Positions 43,255 through 52,486 of a stretch of DNA of 64,000 bases are shown in pieces (the first letter of the stretch is position 1; every line of letters starts with the position of its first letter). The position numbers were made by a program, and so were the translations under genes. Below the pieces are notes generated by a model, which saw only the letters and a list, made by a program, of their open reading frames with translations, ran no database searches and was not told where the DNA came from. The stretch covers positions 30,038 to 94,037 of the forward strand of contig DYJK01000001.1 in NCBI GenBank assembly GCA_020723165.1. Reading direction: 5' to 3'. The DNA comes from Melioribacter roseus (GTDB taxonomy: Bacteria; Bacteroidota; Ignavibacteria; Ignavibacteriales; Melioribacteraceae).

Positions 43255-43965
43255 GTGATAAAGGGTATTTACACTGTTGCACGCAGTTTAGAACATAGAA
43301 CAAAAAATATTGATGTAGTTGCGAATAATTTAGCCAACATCAACACGACCGGTTACAAAAGGGAAGTTCCCTTTTCCGAGTATATAGATGGGTTCGGTGA
43401 ATCGTACATAAAAAAAATATCGAGCCAGCAGCAAGGTGAAACAATATTAACTTCCAATCCGCTTGATATGGCAATTTACGGTGAAGGTTTCTTTGCGGTT
43501 AAAGGTGACGATGGTAATGTGGAATTGACAAGAGACGGGCGATTCAGAATTTCTGACGAAGGATACTTAACTGATGCAAACGGAAAAAAAGTGCTCGGGC
43601 AGAACGGAACAATAAACCTTGAAGAAATTCTTCAACAGAAAGATTCGATATTTCTTGTTTCGAGTGCCGGTGAAATTAAAATTGGTGATCAGCTTGTTGA
43701 TGCATTATTGATTGTGAAGGTTGACAATCCAGAAGAGCTTGTCCGCAGCGGCGGATCAAATTTTATAACCAACGATGAAAACTTTGCTAATGCATTAGCA
43801 GATGAATTTAAAATTTCCCAAGGATACCTTGAACAATCAAATACAAATCCGATCCTTGAAATGGAATCGATGATACAATTGAATAAAACTTATGAGACAT
43901 CGCAGAAGATAATTAACTCGCTCGATCAATCATTGGATCTTGCAAATCAAATTGGAAAGGTTTAA
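43255..43965 (+). CDS. flgF: Flagellar rod protein FlgF
   Basis: 236 residues from GTG 43255, with GGCGGAGG upstream. N-terminal VVANNLANINTTGYKREVPF, central PLDMAIYGEGFFAVKGDDG and LTRDGRFRISDEGYLTDANG, and C-terminal QGYLEQSNTNPILEMESMIQ place it in the FlgF/FlgG family. Length and the gene order flgF-flgG indicate FlgF, the proximal rod subunit. Confidence 0.9.
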   Translation: MIKGIYTVARSLEHRTKNIDVVANNLANINTTGYKREVPFSEYIDGFGESYIKKISSQQQGETILTSNPLDMAIYGEGFFAVKGDDGNVELTRDGRFRISDEGYLTDANGKKVLGQNGTINLEEILQQKDSIFLVSSAGEIKIGDQLVDALLIVKVDNPEELVRSGGSNFITNDENFANALADEFKISQGYLEQSNTNPILEMESMIQLNKTYETSQKIINSLDQSLDLANQIGKV

Positions 43966-43978
43966 TAAGAGGTAACGA

Positions 43979-44779
43979 ATGCCAACAAGAGCACTAAGAA
44001 CAGCCGCTTCGGGCATGTACGCACAGCAGATTAACATCGAAGTAATTTCAAACAACATTGCCAACATCAATACAACCGGGTTTAAAAAGAACAAAGCGGA
44101 ATTCCAGGATTTAATGTACCAGGAAGTAAATATCAATCCGCTTTCAACTTCAACACCGGGCATCTATGAGAATTCAACAAACAAAATCCAGGTAGGCAAC
44201 GGTGTAAAGCCGGGTTCAACGCAAAAGATTTTTAAGCAAGGTGATATTACAGCAACTAATAACCAGTTCGATCTTGCAATACAAGGCGAAGGATTTTTTC
44301 AAGTTAGGAAAAGTGACGGCACGCTTGCCTATACGCGCGATGGTTCATTCAAAGTAAACGCGGATGGCAAACTTTCTACCGCCAGCGGTTTTATTGTTGA
44401 TCCAGATATTACTCTCAATACCGATGTTGTTGGTATTTCTGTTGGAAAGGATGGTGCGGTTGAAGCTGTTCAAACGGATGGCAACAGAGTTACGCTTGGT
44501 AATATTGAACTTGCAAGATTCATGAATAATGGCGGCTTGCTTGCACTCGGCGATAATCTTTATGCTGAAACTACATCATCGGGACAGCCGATCCTCGGTA
44601 CACCGGGCAGCGAGGGTTTTGGAGAAATAAACCAGGGATTTTTAGAATCTTCCAATGTTGATATTGTGGAAGAAATGATATCGATGATTGCCGCTCAAAG
44701 AGCATATGAAATAAATTCCAAAACTGTTAAGACTGTTGAAGAAATGATGACAATGGCTAATAACCTAAAACGCGGATAA
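43979..44779 (+). CDS. flgG: Flagellar distal rod protein FlgG
   Basis: 266 residues, a very typical FlgG: TAASGMYAQQINIEVISNNI, ANINTTGFKKNKAEFQDLMY, LAIQGEGFFQVRKSDGTLAYTRDGSFKVNADG and SNVDIVEEMISMIAAQRAYEINSK. It builds the distal rod that crosses the P and L rings. Confidence 0.97.
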   Translation: MPTRALRTAASGMYAQQINIEVISNNIANINTTGFKKNKAEFQDLMYQEVNINPLSTSTPGIYENSTNKIQVGNGVKPGSTQKIFKQGDITATNNQFDLAIQGEGFFQVRKSDGTLAYTRDGSFKVNADGKLSTASGFIVDPDITLNTDVVGISVGKDGAVEAVQTDGNRVTLGNIELARFMNNGGLLALGDNLYAETTSSGQPILGTPGSEGFGEINQGFLESSNVDIVEEMISMIAAQRAYEINSKTVKTVEEMMTMANNLKRG

Positions 44780-44783
44780 ACAA

Positions 44784-45428
44784 GTGGCGGTTATTTTATT
44801 AATAATTAATTTTTTATTCGGCTCAAATCAATTCAATGAGCAGCTTAAAAAACATCTTGATGATCTCTTCAGAGACTATGAACTGTATGAATACGAAATT
44901 GCTGAGACCGCTGTTAATTACTCGCGGATGGAGATCGACCTTACAAGAGAAACCAGGGTGAACAAAAATTACTGCCTGGTACCGGTTATTCTTTATGATA
45001 GAAATAAAAGATCAAGCCAATCATTTATTTCTCTTAAAGTGAAATTGTACAAAAAAGTTTTAACAGCAAATCAAAAAATTCATAGAGGAGAAATTCTATC
45101 ATCAGCTTATTTCAATGAATCTATGAAAGAAGTGACATCGATTAAAGGAACACCTTTGAATCAGTTATACGAAACATCACAATTAAAAAGCAGAGTTGAT
45201 ATAAGAGAAAACTCAGTATTAGTAAAAGAGATGACGGAATCATTGCCGGATATTAATATCAATGAGCGGCTGATACTTCATACCGGTCAGAATGGAGTTG
45301 ATATTACAACAGACGTCACAGCACGTGAAAACGGGAATATCGGTGATGTTATACGTGTAGTAACAGATCAGAAAAAAATTTTCAAAGCAAAAGTTTTTGA
45401 TAAATATAACGCAACACTAATCGAGTAG
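44784..45428 (+). CDS. flgA: Flagellar P-ring assembly chaperone FlgA
   Basis: 214 residues from GTG 44784. An N-terminal hydrophobic stretch is a short signal sequence, and the C-terminal half is an SAF domain (TANQKIHRGEILSSAYF, ENSVLVKEM, ARENGNIGDVIRV). It assists FlgI polymerisation in the periplasm. Position flgG-flgA-flgH-flgI supports the call. Confidence 0.88.
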   Translation: MAVILLIINFLFGSNQFNEQLKKHLDDLFRDYELYEYEIAETAVNYSRMEIDLTRETRVNKNYCLVPVILYDRNKRSSQSFISLKVKLYKKVLTANQKIHRGEILSSAYFNESMKEVTSIKGTPLNQLYETSQLKSRVDIRENSVLVKEMTESLPDININERLILHTGQNGVDITTDVTARENGNIGDVIRVVTDQKKIFKAKVFDKYNATLIE

Positions 45429-45432
45429 TGAA

Positions 45433-46005
45433 ATGAAAAGATTTATCATGATAATATTTCTTTGTGCAGTTAGTTTAATGTGCGCACAAGATATGAGAAG
45501 GAATGCGGCATTCTCATTATTCTCCGATAACAAGGCAAACCAGAGGGGAGACGCAGTAACAATTATTGTCCTTGAATCATCCCAGGCAACAAATAATGCC
45601 GAGACATCAGCCGGAAGAAGCAGTGATTTGTCATTTGGATTTTCAGGCGGTGTTGGAGAGAATGCTTTTCCGACTGTGGATGCAAATATCGGCTCGGGTA
45701 ATTCATTTACCGGTTCAGGATCGACAAAAACTACCGGTGTTGTTAGAACAAAAATTAGTGCAATGGTAGATTCCGTACTTGCGAACGGAAACATGTTAAT
45801 TAAAGGAAGCCGCAAGATTGTTATCAACGGTGAGGAACAATTAGTTAACATAAAGGGAATTGTTAGACCAAGCGATATAGCGGCGGACAATTCAGTTTTG
45901 TCGTACAACATTTCCGATGCAGAAATTTCATTTGAAGGAAGCGGTATCATTGATGATTCCCAGAAACCGGGCTGGCTTACAAAATTTTTCCATTGGATTT
46001 TTTAG
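45433..46005 (+). CDS. flgH: Flagellar L-ring protein FlgH
   Basis: 190 residues. Core motifs SLFSDNKANQRGDAVTIIVLESSQATNNAET, VVRTKISAMVDSVLANGNMLIKGSRKIVINGE and GIVRPSDIAADNSVLSYNISDAEI are standard. FlgH is usually an outer-membrane lipoprotein, but here the signal region (AVSLMCAQ) has a poor lipobox around C17, so anchoring may differ. Confidence 0.94.
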   Translation: MKRFIMIIFLCAVSLMCAQDMRRNAAFSLFSDNKANQRGDAVTIIVLESSQATNNAETSAGRSSDLSFGFSGGVGENAFPTVDANIGSGNSFTGSGSTKTTGVVRTKISAMVDSVLANGNMLIKGSRKIVINGEEQLVNIKGIVRPSDIAADNSVLSYNISDAEISFEGSGIIDDSQKPGWLTKFFHWIF

Positions 46006-46013
46006 GTAGTAAA

Positions 46014-47111
46014 ATGAAAACAAAATTATTATCGACATTAGCTGTTCTTCTGATTTTTGTCAATTTGATATCTGCACAAAGAATTAAAGATGTAGCATAT
46101 CTAAGCGGTCAAAGTTCCGAACAAATTATCGGGTATGGATTAGTTGTTGGGCTTGCCGGTTCTGGTGACAGCTACCGCTCGTCGTTTACAATTCAATCGG
46201 TAACAAGTATGCTGAAAAGATTTGGTATAACAGTTCCTCAGAACGATTTGAAAACTAAAAATGTTGCCGCTGTAATTGTAACAGCATCGTTGAATTCCAA
46301 TCTTAAAGCCGGTGCTGAATTTGATGTTACTGTTTCTTCAATGGGTGATGCAACAAGTCTGCAAGGCGGTACACTGCTGATGACGCCGCTTTCTGGGATC
46401 GATGGAAGAGTTTACGGATTTGCACAAGGTGCTATTTCCGTTGGTGGTTATGATATTAGTACACTATCCGGAAATCGTATATCAAGAAATCATGCTTTAG
46501 CCGGCAGAGTTCCTCGCGGCGGATCATTAAAAGAGCCAATCAATATTGCTGCAAATGTAAACCAGGAAATTTCTGTATTCTTAAGAGACCCGGATGTTAC
46601 AACTGCAAATAATATCACTAATGCAATAAACTCAAAAATTGGCGGTGATGCTGCAAAAGCTGTTGATGCGGCTGAGGTAAAAGTTAATATCCCGGCAGAC
46701 AGACAAAATAATTTGATAGCATTCCTTGCCGATATTGAGAACATAGTGATCCAGGTAGATAATATTGCAAAAGTTGTGCTTAACGAAAGAACCGGTACAA
46801 TTGTAGCCGGGAGTAATGTAAAAATACAGCCGGTTAGTATTACACACGGAAGTTTAAATATCCAGATTCGGTCTTACCCGATGATTTCGCAGCCGAATGC
46901 TTTTTCGAGGGGACAAACAGTTGTATTTAATAACCTTGTACCTTCGGCGTATCAAGATTCAACGAACACAATTGCTATCCAGGGTGCAAGTAATGTTCAG
47001 GAAGTTGCAGCTGCATTAAACTCGCTTAAAGTTTCTCCAAGAGATATAATAGCAATCTTTCAAGCTCTTAAGGAAGCCGGGGCGTTGATCGCAGAGTTAG
47101 TAATAATATAA
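46014..47111 (+). CDS. flgI: Flagellar P-ring protein FlgI
   Basis: 365 residues from ATG 46014 (TAGGTAG upstream; TTG 45993 is inside flgH). Signal peptide to about residue 22 (LISAQ), then RIKDVAYLSGQSSEQIIGYG, LVVGLAGSGDS, GGTLLMTPLSG and the C-terminal VQEVAAALNSLKVSPRDIIAIFQALKEAGAL. It forms the periplasmic ring around the rod, confirming a Gram-negative envelope. Confidence 0.97.
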   Translation: MKTKLLSTLAVLLIFVNLISAQRIKDVAYLSGQSSEQIIGYGLVVGLAGSGDSYRSSFTIQSVTSMLKRFGITVPQNDLKTKNVAAVIVTASLNSNLKAGAEFDVTVSSMGDATSLQGGTLLMTPLSGIDGRVYGFAQGAISVGGYDISTLSGNRISRNHALAGRVPRGGSLKEPINIAANVNQEISVFLRDPDVTTANNITNAINSKIGGDAAKAVDAAEVKVNIPADRQNNLIAFLADIENIVIQVDNIAKVVLNERTGTIVAGSNVKIQPVSITHGSLNIQIRSYPMISQPNAFSRGQTVVFNNLVPSAYQDSTNTIAIQGASNVQEVAAALNSLKVSPRDIIAIFQALKEAGALIAELVII

Positions 47112-47112
47112 T

Positions 47113-47922
47113 ATGGAAGAGATTACTTTAAAAACCGGAAGTAACAATAAGCATCTCTCGCAGATGACTGAAATAAAGTCGCGTTACGATGATAAACAAA
47201 AAGCAAAGATTGCCGATGCTGCAAATGAATTTGAAAGTTTGATGACTGCTATGATGCTTCAATCGATGAATAAAATGACCGGTGGAATGCTCGGTGACGA
47301 AGGATATGGTAACGATGTGTTCGATACAATTTTCGAGCAGCAGATTGCTTCGCAAATTTCCAAAAGCAAAAGTCTGGGGATAGCAGAAGCGATCTATCGA
47401 AAAGTTACCGGGGAAGATTTACCTAAGTTTTTAAATAATACTATTAGTATCCCGGTAAATGATTATAAACCTGGTAACAGTAATAATGTTCAGAAAATAG
47501 AACCGAGTAAGGAGTCGATTAATAGATTAAAAAAATATGAAGGACTGATTGAAGATGCTTCTAATGAATTTGGTCTGGATAAAAATTTAATAAAATCAGT
47601 CATAATGACCGAATCAGCAGCAAACCACAAAGCTGTTTCATCGGCTAAAGCAAAGGGATTAATGCAGTTAATAGATTCAACGGCAGCAGATATGGGTGTG
47701 AAAAACTCTTTTGATCCAAAACAAAATATTTATGGCGGAACTAAATATTTAACCCAAATGCTTCGACAATATAATGGTGATTTGAAACTTGCTTTAGCGG
47801 CTTACAATGCCGGTCCGCAAAATGTAGAAAAATATAAAGGTATTCCGCCTTTTGATGAAACTCAAAATTACATCACAAAGGTTCTCGGTTATTTGAATCA
47901 CTTTAATGAGAGCGATATATGA
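47113..47922 (+). CDS. flgJ: FlgJ-type rod-binding protein fused to a lytic transglycosylase domain
   Basis: 269 residues. The N-terminal rod-binding domain (FESLMTAMMLQSMNKMTGG, GNDVFDTIFEQQIASQISKS) is the FlgJ rod cap. The C-terminal domain is an SLT/GH23 lysozyme-like fold: likely catalytic E167 in IMTESAAN, AKGLMQLIDSTA, and LALAAYNAGPQNV. Proteobacterial FlgJ carries a GH73 glucosaminidase instead, so the wall-cutting module has been replaced. No signal peptide is seen; export through the flagellar gate is expected. Confidence 0.93.
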   Translation: MEEITLKTGSNNKHLSQMTEIKSRYDDKQKAKIADAANEFESLMTAMMLQSMNKMTGGMLGDEGYGNDVFDTIFEQQIASQISKSKSLGIAEAIYRKVTGEDLPKFLNNTISIPVNDYKPGNSNNVQKIEPSKESINRLKKYEGLIEDASNEFGLDKNLIKSVIMTESAANHKAVSSAKAKGLMQLIDSTAADMGVKNSFDPKQNIYGGTKYLTQMLRQYNGDLKLALAAYNAGPQNVEKYKGIPPFDETQNYITKVLGYLNHFNESDI

Positions 47923-48371
47923 ACACAAAAGAATTAGTTCAGTCCTTATCGAATCAAGAAAAGAATTTTGACCGTCTTATTTCGGTTTTACTCCAAAAAA
48001 AGGAAGCAATTGTTGCAAACGATTTTGATCTGCTAGATGAAAGAATCAAAAATGAACAGACGATACTGGGAGATATCGATACCGAGGAAAGAAAAAGGAA
48101 AAACTTGATTGAATTGTTCGCGAAAAATAATTCAATAGCTTTGAAGAACTTTACCTTTGATGAATTATTTAGCACGGCAAACAATTTGTTCGTATCCGAA
48201 CAAAATAATATTGAAAAACTGAGAACATCCATTAAAGACAAAGCCGGAAGAATAATTAATATTAATTCACAGCTTACTCTTTTAATTGATGTATCTAGAA
48301 ATATTGTTAAAGAAAGAATGATGACTTTGCTCGGCAACGGGAAAAGGTCATTGGTAAATAAGAGAATATAA
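47919..48371 (+). CDS. flgN: Flagellar export chaperone FlgN
   Basis: 150 residues, all helical with coiled coils (SNQEKNFDRLISVLLQKKEAIVANDFDLLDERIKNEQ region is FlgN-like). FlgN proteins diverge but the size, fold and position directly before flgK and flgL support the call. It keeps FlgK and FlgL soluble and delivers them to the export gate. Confidence 0.86.
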   Translation: MNTKELVQSLSNQEKNFDRLISVLLQKKEAIVANDFDLLDERIKNEQTILGDIDTEERKRKNLIELFAKNNSIALKNFTFDELFSTANNLFVSEQNNIEKLRTSIKDKAGRIININSQLTLLIDVSRNIVKERMMTLLGNGKRSLVNKRI

Positions 48372-48373
48372 AA

Positions 48374-49768
48374 ATGGGAATAGGCAGATTACTTGACATA
48401 TCGGTAAGAACCATGGCAACGTACCAGAGAGCTTTGGATGTTGCCTCGCAGAATATTTCCAATGCCGGAAACGCAGATTACACACGGCAGAAAGTACTTC
48501 TTTCGACTGAAGAAACGCAAGCCGGTATAGGGATGGGTGTAAAAATTCAGGATGTGCTGAGAATAAAAAACGATCTAATCGATACACAAATTAGAAAGTA
48601 CCAGTCTTCCATATCCGATGCTGAGAAAAGATCAACATTACTCCAGCAAGTTGAATCTGTTATTGCGGAACCATCCGACAGCGGGTTAGCTGCTTACTTT
48701 AATGAATTTTTTAACTCATGGGATCAGTTAACCACAAATCCTAATTCAACTCAATACCGTTCCACAATAATTCAGAAAGCGCAGAGATTGAGTGAGAGAT
48801 TCCAGGAAGTGTTCGACGGATTTTCAGATGTTCAGGCAACCCTTCAAAAAGAAGCATCGGTAAAAACAGAAGAATTGAATGGTTACTTAAAACAAATAAA
48901 CGAGTTGAATCAAAAAATTTATGAATCCGAGGCAAGGGGAATTAAAGCAAGCGAATTAAAAGATAAACGTGATGTGTTGATAGATGAATTGAGCAAGCTT
49001 GTTAATGTTACTGTTCAAATGAATGAATACGGAGCCGCTATTGTTAATGTAGGCGGTATCCAGGGTGCCGATCAAAATGTTTATAATGAATTCGAAGTAA
49101 CTATTATTAATGGAAAGATGAGGATTGTTTCTAAGAATGATCAGAACGCAACAGTCATTCTGAATTCAGGCGAATTATTTGCTATAACCGATCTTTACTC
49201 AAACAAAATCCCGGGATACAAACAAAATCTTGAAAACCTTGCTAATGTATTTATTGAAAAAGTAAATGAATACCACATGCAAGGTTATACGTTGGTGGAG
49301 AACGGCAGTTCATCAAACGGAATTCCATTCTTCGGTGAACTCGACACAAACGGTAATGTTATCGATGCGTTCGTAAACGGTCAAATTAATATTAACAGCG
49401 ATGTATTAAACGATACTAAAAACATTGCAGCTTCAAGCGAAGCAAATAACGATGGCAACGGAACTATCGCAAACAGTATTGCCGGCTTAGCGGATGCAAA
49501 AATTGGAGAGCTTGACAACCAATCGATCCTGGAAAGTTACAATAATATACTTAACAGTTTTGGTACCGAAAAAGTTATTAGTGATGATAAAATTGAATCG
49601 AACGAGCTTGTATTGCAGCAGCTTAGCAATCAAAAAGCTTCTTACTCCGGTGTTTCTATCGATGAAGAAATGACAAACGTTATTAAATATCAGCGCTCTT
49701 ATGAAGCAGCGGCAAAACTTGTTAAAGTAGTTGAAGAAATGATGGATACAATTTTACAAATGGTGTAA
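48374..49768 (+). CDS. flgK: Hook-filament junction protein FlgK
   Basis: 464 residues. N-terminal QNISNAGNADYTRQKVLLST, FNEFFNSWDQLTTNPNS and C-terminal SGVSIDEEMTNVIKYQRSYEAAAKLVKVVEEMMDTIL are FlgK hallmarks. First junction protein between hook and filament. Confidence 0.96.
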   Translation: MGIGRLLDISVRTMATYQRALDVASQNISNAGNADYTRQKVLLSTEETQAGIGMGVKIQDVLRIKNDLIDTQIRKYQSSISDAEKRSTLLQQVESVIAEPSDSGLAAYFNEFFNSWDQLTTNPNSTQYRSTIIQKAQRLSERFQEVFDGFSDVQATLQKEASVKTEELNGYLKQINELNQKIYESEARGIKASELKDKRDVLIDELSKLVNVTVQMNEYGAAIVNVGGIQGADQNVYNEFEVTIINGKMRIVSKNDQNATVILNSGELFAITDLYSNKIPGYKQNLENLANVFIEKVNEYHMQGYTLVENGSSSNGIPFFGELDTNGNVIDAFVNGQININSDVLNDTKNIAASSEANNDGNGTIANSIAGLADAKIGELDNQSILESYNNILNSFGTEKVISDDKIESNELVLQQLSNQKASYSGVSIDEEMTNVIKYQRSYEAAAKLVKVVEEMMDTILQMV

Positions 49769-49771
49769 AAA

Positions 49772-50650
49772 ATGAGAATAACTGAAAATATTTTATCCGA
49801 AAAATATCTTTATAACCAAAACCGGATTAATGAAAAGAAGTTGAAAATCCAGACACAATTGACCAACAATAGTAAGCTGGATAAGCTTTCGGATAATCTT
49901 GGTGATTCGTTAGATGCGATCAATTTAGATTCACAGCTGCGCAGAATAGAAACCTTTCAGAAAAATATTGTAAATGCAAAAGATTATTTAAGTGCTACTA
50001 TCAGTTCATTAGATAATGTTGCTGATGAAGCTCAAAAAATTATCAACCAGGTTATTAATTCTGATAACCCGTTGAACGCAATTAATTTTAGTACAATTAC
50101 TCAGTCGGTCAAGGGCTCACTTCAAGCTATAGTGCAGAGTTTAAACGAAAAAAGAAACGGAATGTATATTTTCGGCGGAACTGATTTCAGCGATGAACCC
50201 TGGGAAATTGATGCTAATGGAAGAGCAATTAGAACCTCTACAAGTGTAACCGGTGAAATTAAAGTGCAGCTTACCCAGAATATCAAAGATACAATGAATG
50301 TTACCGGTGATAAGATTGAAAATACCGACTTGATTGATACAATAAATGATATACTAGATTCGCTGGAAGCCGGTACTGTTCCCGATGATACTTTGAAAGA
50401 GAGATTGACGAATGCCTATAATAGTATCGTTAATCTTCAATCATTGAACGGCGATAAATTTAACCGCCTTGATGATATTGATATCTTACTTGATAAACAA
50501 CTGACCGACACACAAGATCTGATTTCAAAAAAGCAAGATGTCGATCCAGCCGAACTGGCTGTTGAATTGCAATACCAGGATTATTTATTACAGTTGTCAT
50601 ACAAGCTAGCTTCAACAATTTTGCCAAAATCAATTTTAGATTATTTATGA
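49772..50650 (+). CDS. flgL: Hook-filament junction protein FlgL
   Basis: 292 residues with the flagellin-like N- and C-terminal helices (LQTQLT-like TQLTNNSKLDKLSDNLGDSL, then FGGTDFSDEPWEID in the variable domain). FlgL is the second junction protein. Overlaps motA by four bases, so hook-junction and stator genes are one unit. Flagellin itself is not in the window. Confidence 0.93.
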   Translation: MRITENILSEKYLYNQNRINEKKLKIQTQLTNNSKLDKLSDNLGDSLDAINLDSQLRRIETFQKNIVNAKDYLSATISSLDNVADEAQKIINQVINSDNPLNAINFSTITQSVKGSLQAIVQSLNEKRNGMYIFGGTDFSDEPWEIDANGRAIRTSTSVTGEIKVQLTQNIKDTMNVTGDKIENTDLIDTINDILDSLEAGTVPDDTLKERLTNAYNSIVNLQSLNGDKFNRLDDIDILLDKQLTDTQDLISKKQDVDPAELAVELQYQDYLLQLSYKLASTILPKSILDYL

Positions 50651-51426
50651 TTCGTAAATCCGGAACATTGATAGGGTTAATGCTTGGAGTATTTTCAATA
50701 TTCGGTGCGTTCTTTTTGGAAGGCGGCTCCGTTAAAGCTCTCTTTTTAATTTCCTCTTTAATAATAGTTTTTGGCGGAACGTTTGCAGCAGTGATTATCG
50801 GTTTTGGTTTAGACAAGATGAAAGATATAATCACATTAATTAAGTTGGCTTACTTTCCAAGGCAATATGATGTAAATCGCGTTATTGATGTCTTTATTGA
50901 GCTTGCTGTAAAATCAAGGAATGAAGGTTTACTTGCGATCGAAAAAGATTTGAATAAGTTCGCGCATTATTTTCCGAAGAAGATGGTCAGGTTCGTAATG
51001 GATGGTACGGACGCAGATTCACTGGCTAACCTTGCGAACTCGGAAATGAAAGCTATGCAAGAACGGCATTATTCAAACATTTTTATTTTTACAAAGATGG
51101 GCGGGTATGCACCAACGATGGGCATTATTGGAACCGTTATGGGTCTGATTATGACCCTGGCTAATGCCGGTGCCGATCCCAACTCATTAATTAAAAATAT
51201 TGCTACTGCATTTATTGCTACACTATGGGGTGTGTTCAGTGCAAATATTATCTGGCTTCCAATAGGAGATAGATTAAAGAAATGTCATTTAGAGGAAAAG
51301 AATCTAATGGAGGTTTCTTTAGAGGGAGTTCTAACGTTGCAGAGCGGCGAGATTCCATCGGTTATGAAAGCTCGTTTGGTAGGAATGCTTCCGCAAAGAA
51401 TTCAGTTAAGAAAACTCAGCGCTTAG
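50647..51426 (+). CDS. motA: Flagellar stator protein MotA (first pair)
   Basis: 259 residues with four membrane helices: two at the N-terminus, then a cytoplasmic loop bearing torque residues (SRNEGLLAIEKDL), and two C-terminal spans with YAPTMGIIGTVMGLIMTL. The short form resembles PomA/Gram-positive-type MotA rather than enteric MotA. The C-terminus EGVLTLQSGEIPSVMKARLVGMLP is the normal PomA-type ending, so the frame is genuine where motB begins inside it. Confidence 0.92.
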   Translation: MIRKSGTLIGLMLGVFSIFGAFFLEGGSVKALFLISSLIIVFGGTFAAVIIGFGLDKMKDIITLIKLAYFPRQYDVNRVIDVFIELAVKSRNEGLLAIEKDLNKFAHYFPKKMVRFVMDGTDADSLANLANSEMKAMQERHYSNIFIFTKMGGYAPTMGIIGTVMGLIMTLANAGADPNSLIKNIATAFIATLWGVFSANIIWLPIGDRLKKCHLEEKNLMEVSLEGVLTLQSGEIPSVMKARLVGMLPQRIQLRKLSA

Positions 51427-52097
51427 ATTCCGAAGATTCCCAGTTTCATGAAGATGGTGATAAGGATCGTTACCTGATTACTTATGCAGACCTTATTACT
51501 TTACTTCTTGGATTGTTTATAATTTTATATACAATGTCCAACATTGATGTAAATAAATACAAAGGTGTTGTATCGGCGCTTGGGAGTATATTTGGTAGCG
51601 AAACAAATTTATCCAGCGTTAGTTCATCAACAAATACAATTATTCCAAAGCCGAGCGATAAACTTGCAGATGATCTAAGCCGTTTGATTCAGCAATATAA
51701 TTACAGCAGTTCAATCCGGCTTGAACAAAACGAGAGAGGAGTTACAATTCATATTATGGATGATGTTATGTTTGCACCCGGCAAAGCAGAATTGAGCAGT
51801 GCTTCGAACGTAGTGTTAAAAAGATTAGCCGATGTAATTCGTACTTTACCTAATGATATTCGTATTGAAGGTCATACGGATAACATTCCAATTAATACTG
51901 CTCAGTATCCATCCAACTGGCATCTCTCCGTTGATAGGGCATTAAGTACCGGGTATTATTTAATACAGAAAGAAGGAATACTTGCAGACAAAGTTTCGGT
52001 TGTTGGTTATGCTGAATATAGACCGATTGCATCTAATGATACACCGCAATCAAGAGCATTAAATAGAAGAGTAGACATAGTAATATTAAAGAAGTGA
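51282..52097 (+). CDS. motB: Flagellar stator protein MotB (first pair)
   Basis: 271 residues. A membrane helix carries the essential Asp D70 (RYLITYADLITLLLGLFIIL), and the OmpA-like peptidoglycan-binding domain follows (IRIEGHTDNIPINTAQYPSNWHLSVDRA). The only ATG/GTG/TTG in frame upstream of the helix is ATG 51282, which lies 145 bases inside motA; a possible AGGAG is 13 bases upstream. The first 62 residues are polar and basic, longer than the usual MotB tail. Confidence 0.85.
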   Translation: MSFRGKESNGGFFRGSSNVAERRDSIGYESSFGRNASAKNSVKKTQRLDSEDSQFHEDGDKDRYLITYADLITLLLGLFIILYTMSNIDVNKYKGVVSALGSIFGSETNLSSVSSSTNTIIPKPSDKLADDLSRLIQQYNYSSSIRLEQNERGVTIHIMDDVMFAPGKAELSSASNVVLKRLADVIRTLPNDIRIEGHTDNIPINTAQYPSNWHLSVDRALSTGYYLIQKEGILADKVSVVGYAEYRPIASNDTPQSRALNRRVDIVILKK

Positions 52098-52102
52098 GTA
52101 AT

Positions 52103-52483
52103 ATGAAAATCAAAACACAAAAGTTCGGTGAAATTGAATTTGCTGAAGAGTTTATAATCAATTTCAAAGAGGGACCTTTCGGGTTTGAGGAATTAAAAAA
52201 GTTCGTGTTTATAAAACCGGAAGACAGCTTCTTCTACTGGTTTAACTCGGTAGAAAGACCCGAAATAGCTTTTCCACTATTCGGATTGAGGGTAATTGAT
52301 GATAATTATCCTCAGCAAGAAGAGCACGAGGCATTCGGAATTGTAACTTTAAATCCTGATCCGTTGAAAATTACAATTAACTTAAGAGCGCCGATATTTA
52401 TTAATCAGAATAGGAAAAGCGCTTATCAAACAATTTTTGATAAAGAAAATTATTCTCTTTATTACAATTTATTTACCGAGTAG
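52103..52483 (+). CDS. fliW: Flagellar assembly factor FliW
   Basis: 126 residues from ATG 52103 (preferred to GTG 52094, which overlaps the motB stop). GEIEFAEEFIINFKEGPFGFEELKKFVFI and FGIVTLNPDPLKITINLRAPIFIN are family motifs. FliW binds flagellin and antagonises CsrA in a partner-switch. It sits four bases before csrA, as in many bacteria using this system. Confidence 0.94.
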   Translation: MKIKTQKFGEIEFAEEFIINFKEGPFGFEELKKFVFIKPEDSFFYWFNSVERPEIAFPLFGLRVIDDNYPQQEEHEAFGIVTLNPDPLKITINLRAPIFINQNRKSAYQTIFDKENYSLYYNLFTE

Positions 52484-52486
52484 AAA

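Noticed and set aside
45417-45950. Long minus-strand open frame opposite flgH
   Set aside because: It is antisense to a clearly conserved gene with no ribosome site or family likeness; a reading-frame shadow.
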